Assembly: GCA_030620925.1 (NCBI GenBank)
Contig: JAUXIQ010000153.1
Location: 1 to 5,720, forward strand
Direction: 5' to 3'
Length of the DNA: 5,720 nt
DNA from: Nitrospinota bacterium
GTDB lineage: Bacteria; JAUXIQ01
A program made the position numbers and the translations under genes. Position 1 is the first letter of the stretch, and every line of letters begins with the position of its first letter. This document shows, piece by piece, positions 5,416-5,720 of this stretch. The notes under the pieces are model-generated. The model worked only from the letters and a program-made list of their open reading frames with translations. It searched no databases and was not told the DNA's origin.

Positions 5416-5432
5416 CGTCCGGAGTGCGGACG
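5416..5432. terminator. Hairpin downstream of the CoA ligase gene
   Basis: CGTCCG (5416-5421), loop GAGTG and CGGACG (5427-5432) form a perfect six-base G+C-rich stem, about 42 bases past the ligase stop on the minus strand. No T-run follows on that strand, so a role as an intrinsic terminator is uncertain. The remaining gap, 5331-5415, shows nothing I can identify. Confidence 0.3.
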
Positions 5433-5474
5433 TCCTCACAGGTTCCGACCGTTATGGTTTTTGCCGGAGCCCCA

Positions 5475-5720
5475 CTACTCTTTATGTATTCGAGGAACCT
5501 TGTGCGGAGGCCCGAAAGCGAGAAGCTCTTCAGCCTTGACAAAGTTCACTTCCGTTTTAACCCCCAGGCTCTCTTCCATTTTCGAAGTGATAGCGCCGCC
5601 CATGTCTTTGAGCCTGGGCTCGGTTTCCGGGTAGTAGCCGATGCGCAGCCTGAGGTCTTCCATTTCCTCCGAGTACTTGATTATCTGAAAGAGGCCGTGG
5701 TCTGCTCCTTTGATATCCTC
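5475..5720 (-). CDS. Phenylacetate-CoA ligase-like (PaaK family) enzyme, C-terminal 81 residues
   Basis: The frame is open from the right edge to a TAG at 5475-5477, so this is the 3' end of a longer gene; the in-frame ATG at 5663 is internal. The 81 residues match the C-terminal AMP-binding domain of PaaK-like ligases. GLFQIIKYSEEMEDLRLRI (residues 9-27 of the fragment) corresponds to the strand opening that domain. KMEESLGVKTEVNFV (47-61) is its helix and strand, and HKVPRI (73-78) is the usual end with the catalytic-region lysine context. The family activates phenylacetate or other aryl/acyl acids with ATP and CoA. The adenylation core lies outside the window, so substrate cannot be judged. 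It lies upstream of, and in the same direction as, the oxidoreductase operon, 255 bases away and with an intervening promoter. Confidence 0.75.
   Translation of the reverse strand, partial: EDIKGADHGLFQIIKYSEEMEDLRLRIGYYPETEPRLKDMGGAITSKMEESLGVKTEVNFVKAEELLAFGPPHKVPRIHKE

Noticed and set aside
5220-5474. A small ferredoxin (delta subunit) gene before alpha
   Set aside because: No CxxCxxC ferredoxin pattern or suitable open frame is present, and a strong promoter occupies part of the gap.
5475-5663. A complete 62-residue protein starting at 5663
   Set aside because: The frame stays open to the window edge, and the upstream residues continue the PaaK C-terminal domain, so the ATG is internal.

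Overview
The window comes from a bacterium of moderate to fairly high G+C content with genes for both oxygen-sensitive ferredoxin metabolism and an NADH-oxidising respiratory enzyme. The mix is a type II NADH dehydrogenase, an Mrp iron-sulfur carrier, a 2-oxoacid:ferredoxin oxidoreductase and a phenylacetate-CoA ligase-like enzyme. Together with the dispersed intergenic palindromes, this suggests an anaerobe or facultative anaerobe of the Desulfobacterota (Deltaproteobacteria), Nitrospirota or a similar lineage. That placement is inference; no rRNA or other taxonomic marker is present.

Layout. 1-935 (minus) is the N-terminal ~311 codons of an NDH-2-type flavoprotein that runs off the left edge. 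A 265-bp divergent intergenic region separates it from mrp at 1201-2280 (plus), a MIP18-domain/P-loop ATPase fusion. 2281-2787 is a gene-free region between convergent units (mrp rightward, oxidoreductase operon leftward), packed with palindromes and dispersed-repeat-like elements. 2788-5219 (minus) is a three-gene operon for a VorB/KorABC-type 2-oxoacid:ferredoxin oxidoreductase, transcribed alpha, then beta, then gamma. 5220-5474 holds its well-formed promoter, flanked by regularly spaced palindromes. 5475-5720 (minus) is the C-terminal end of a PaaK-like CoA ligase that enters from the right edge.

Working together. The oxidoreductase converts a 2-oxoacid plus CoA to acyl-CoA, CO2 and reduced ferredoxin, or runs in reverse. 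The neighbouring CoA ligase makes or uses aryl/acyl-CoA, so the pair could handle amino-acid-derived acids, although the oxidoreductase operon has its own promoter. Mrp supplies Fe-S clusters, which the oxidoreductase beta subunit needs (four cluster cysteines visible). The NDH-2 would oxidise NADH at the membrane without pumping protons. I see no wholly new system: the genes belong to known families. The most unusual parts are non-coding: the exactly 30-bp-spaced palindrome triplet on the oxidoreductase promoter, and the dense cluster of repeat elements at 2276-2709.
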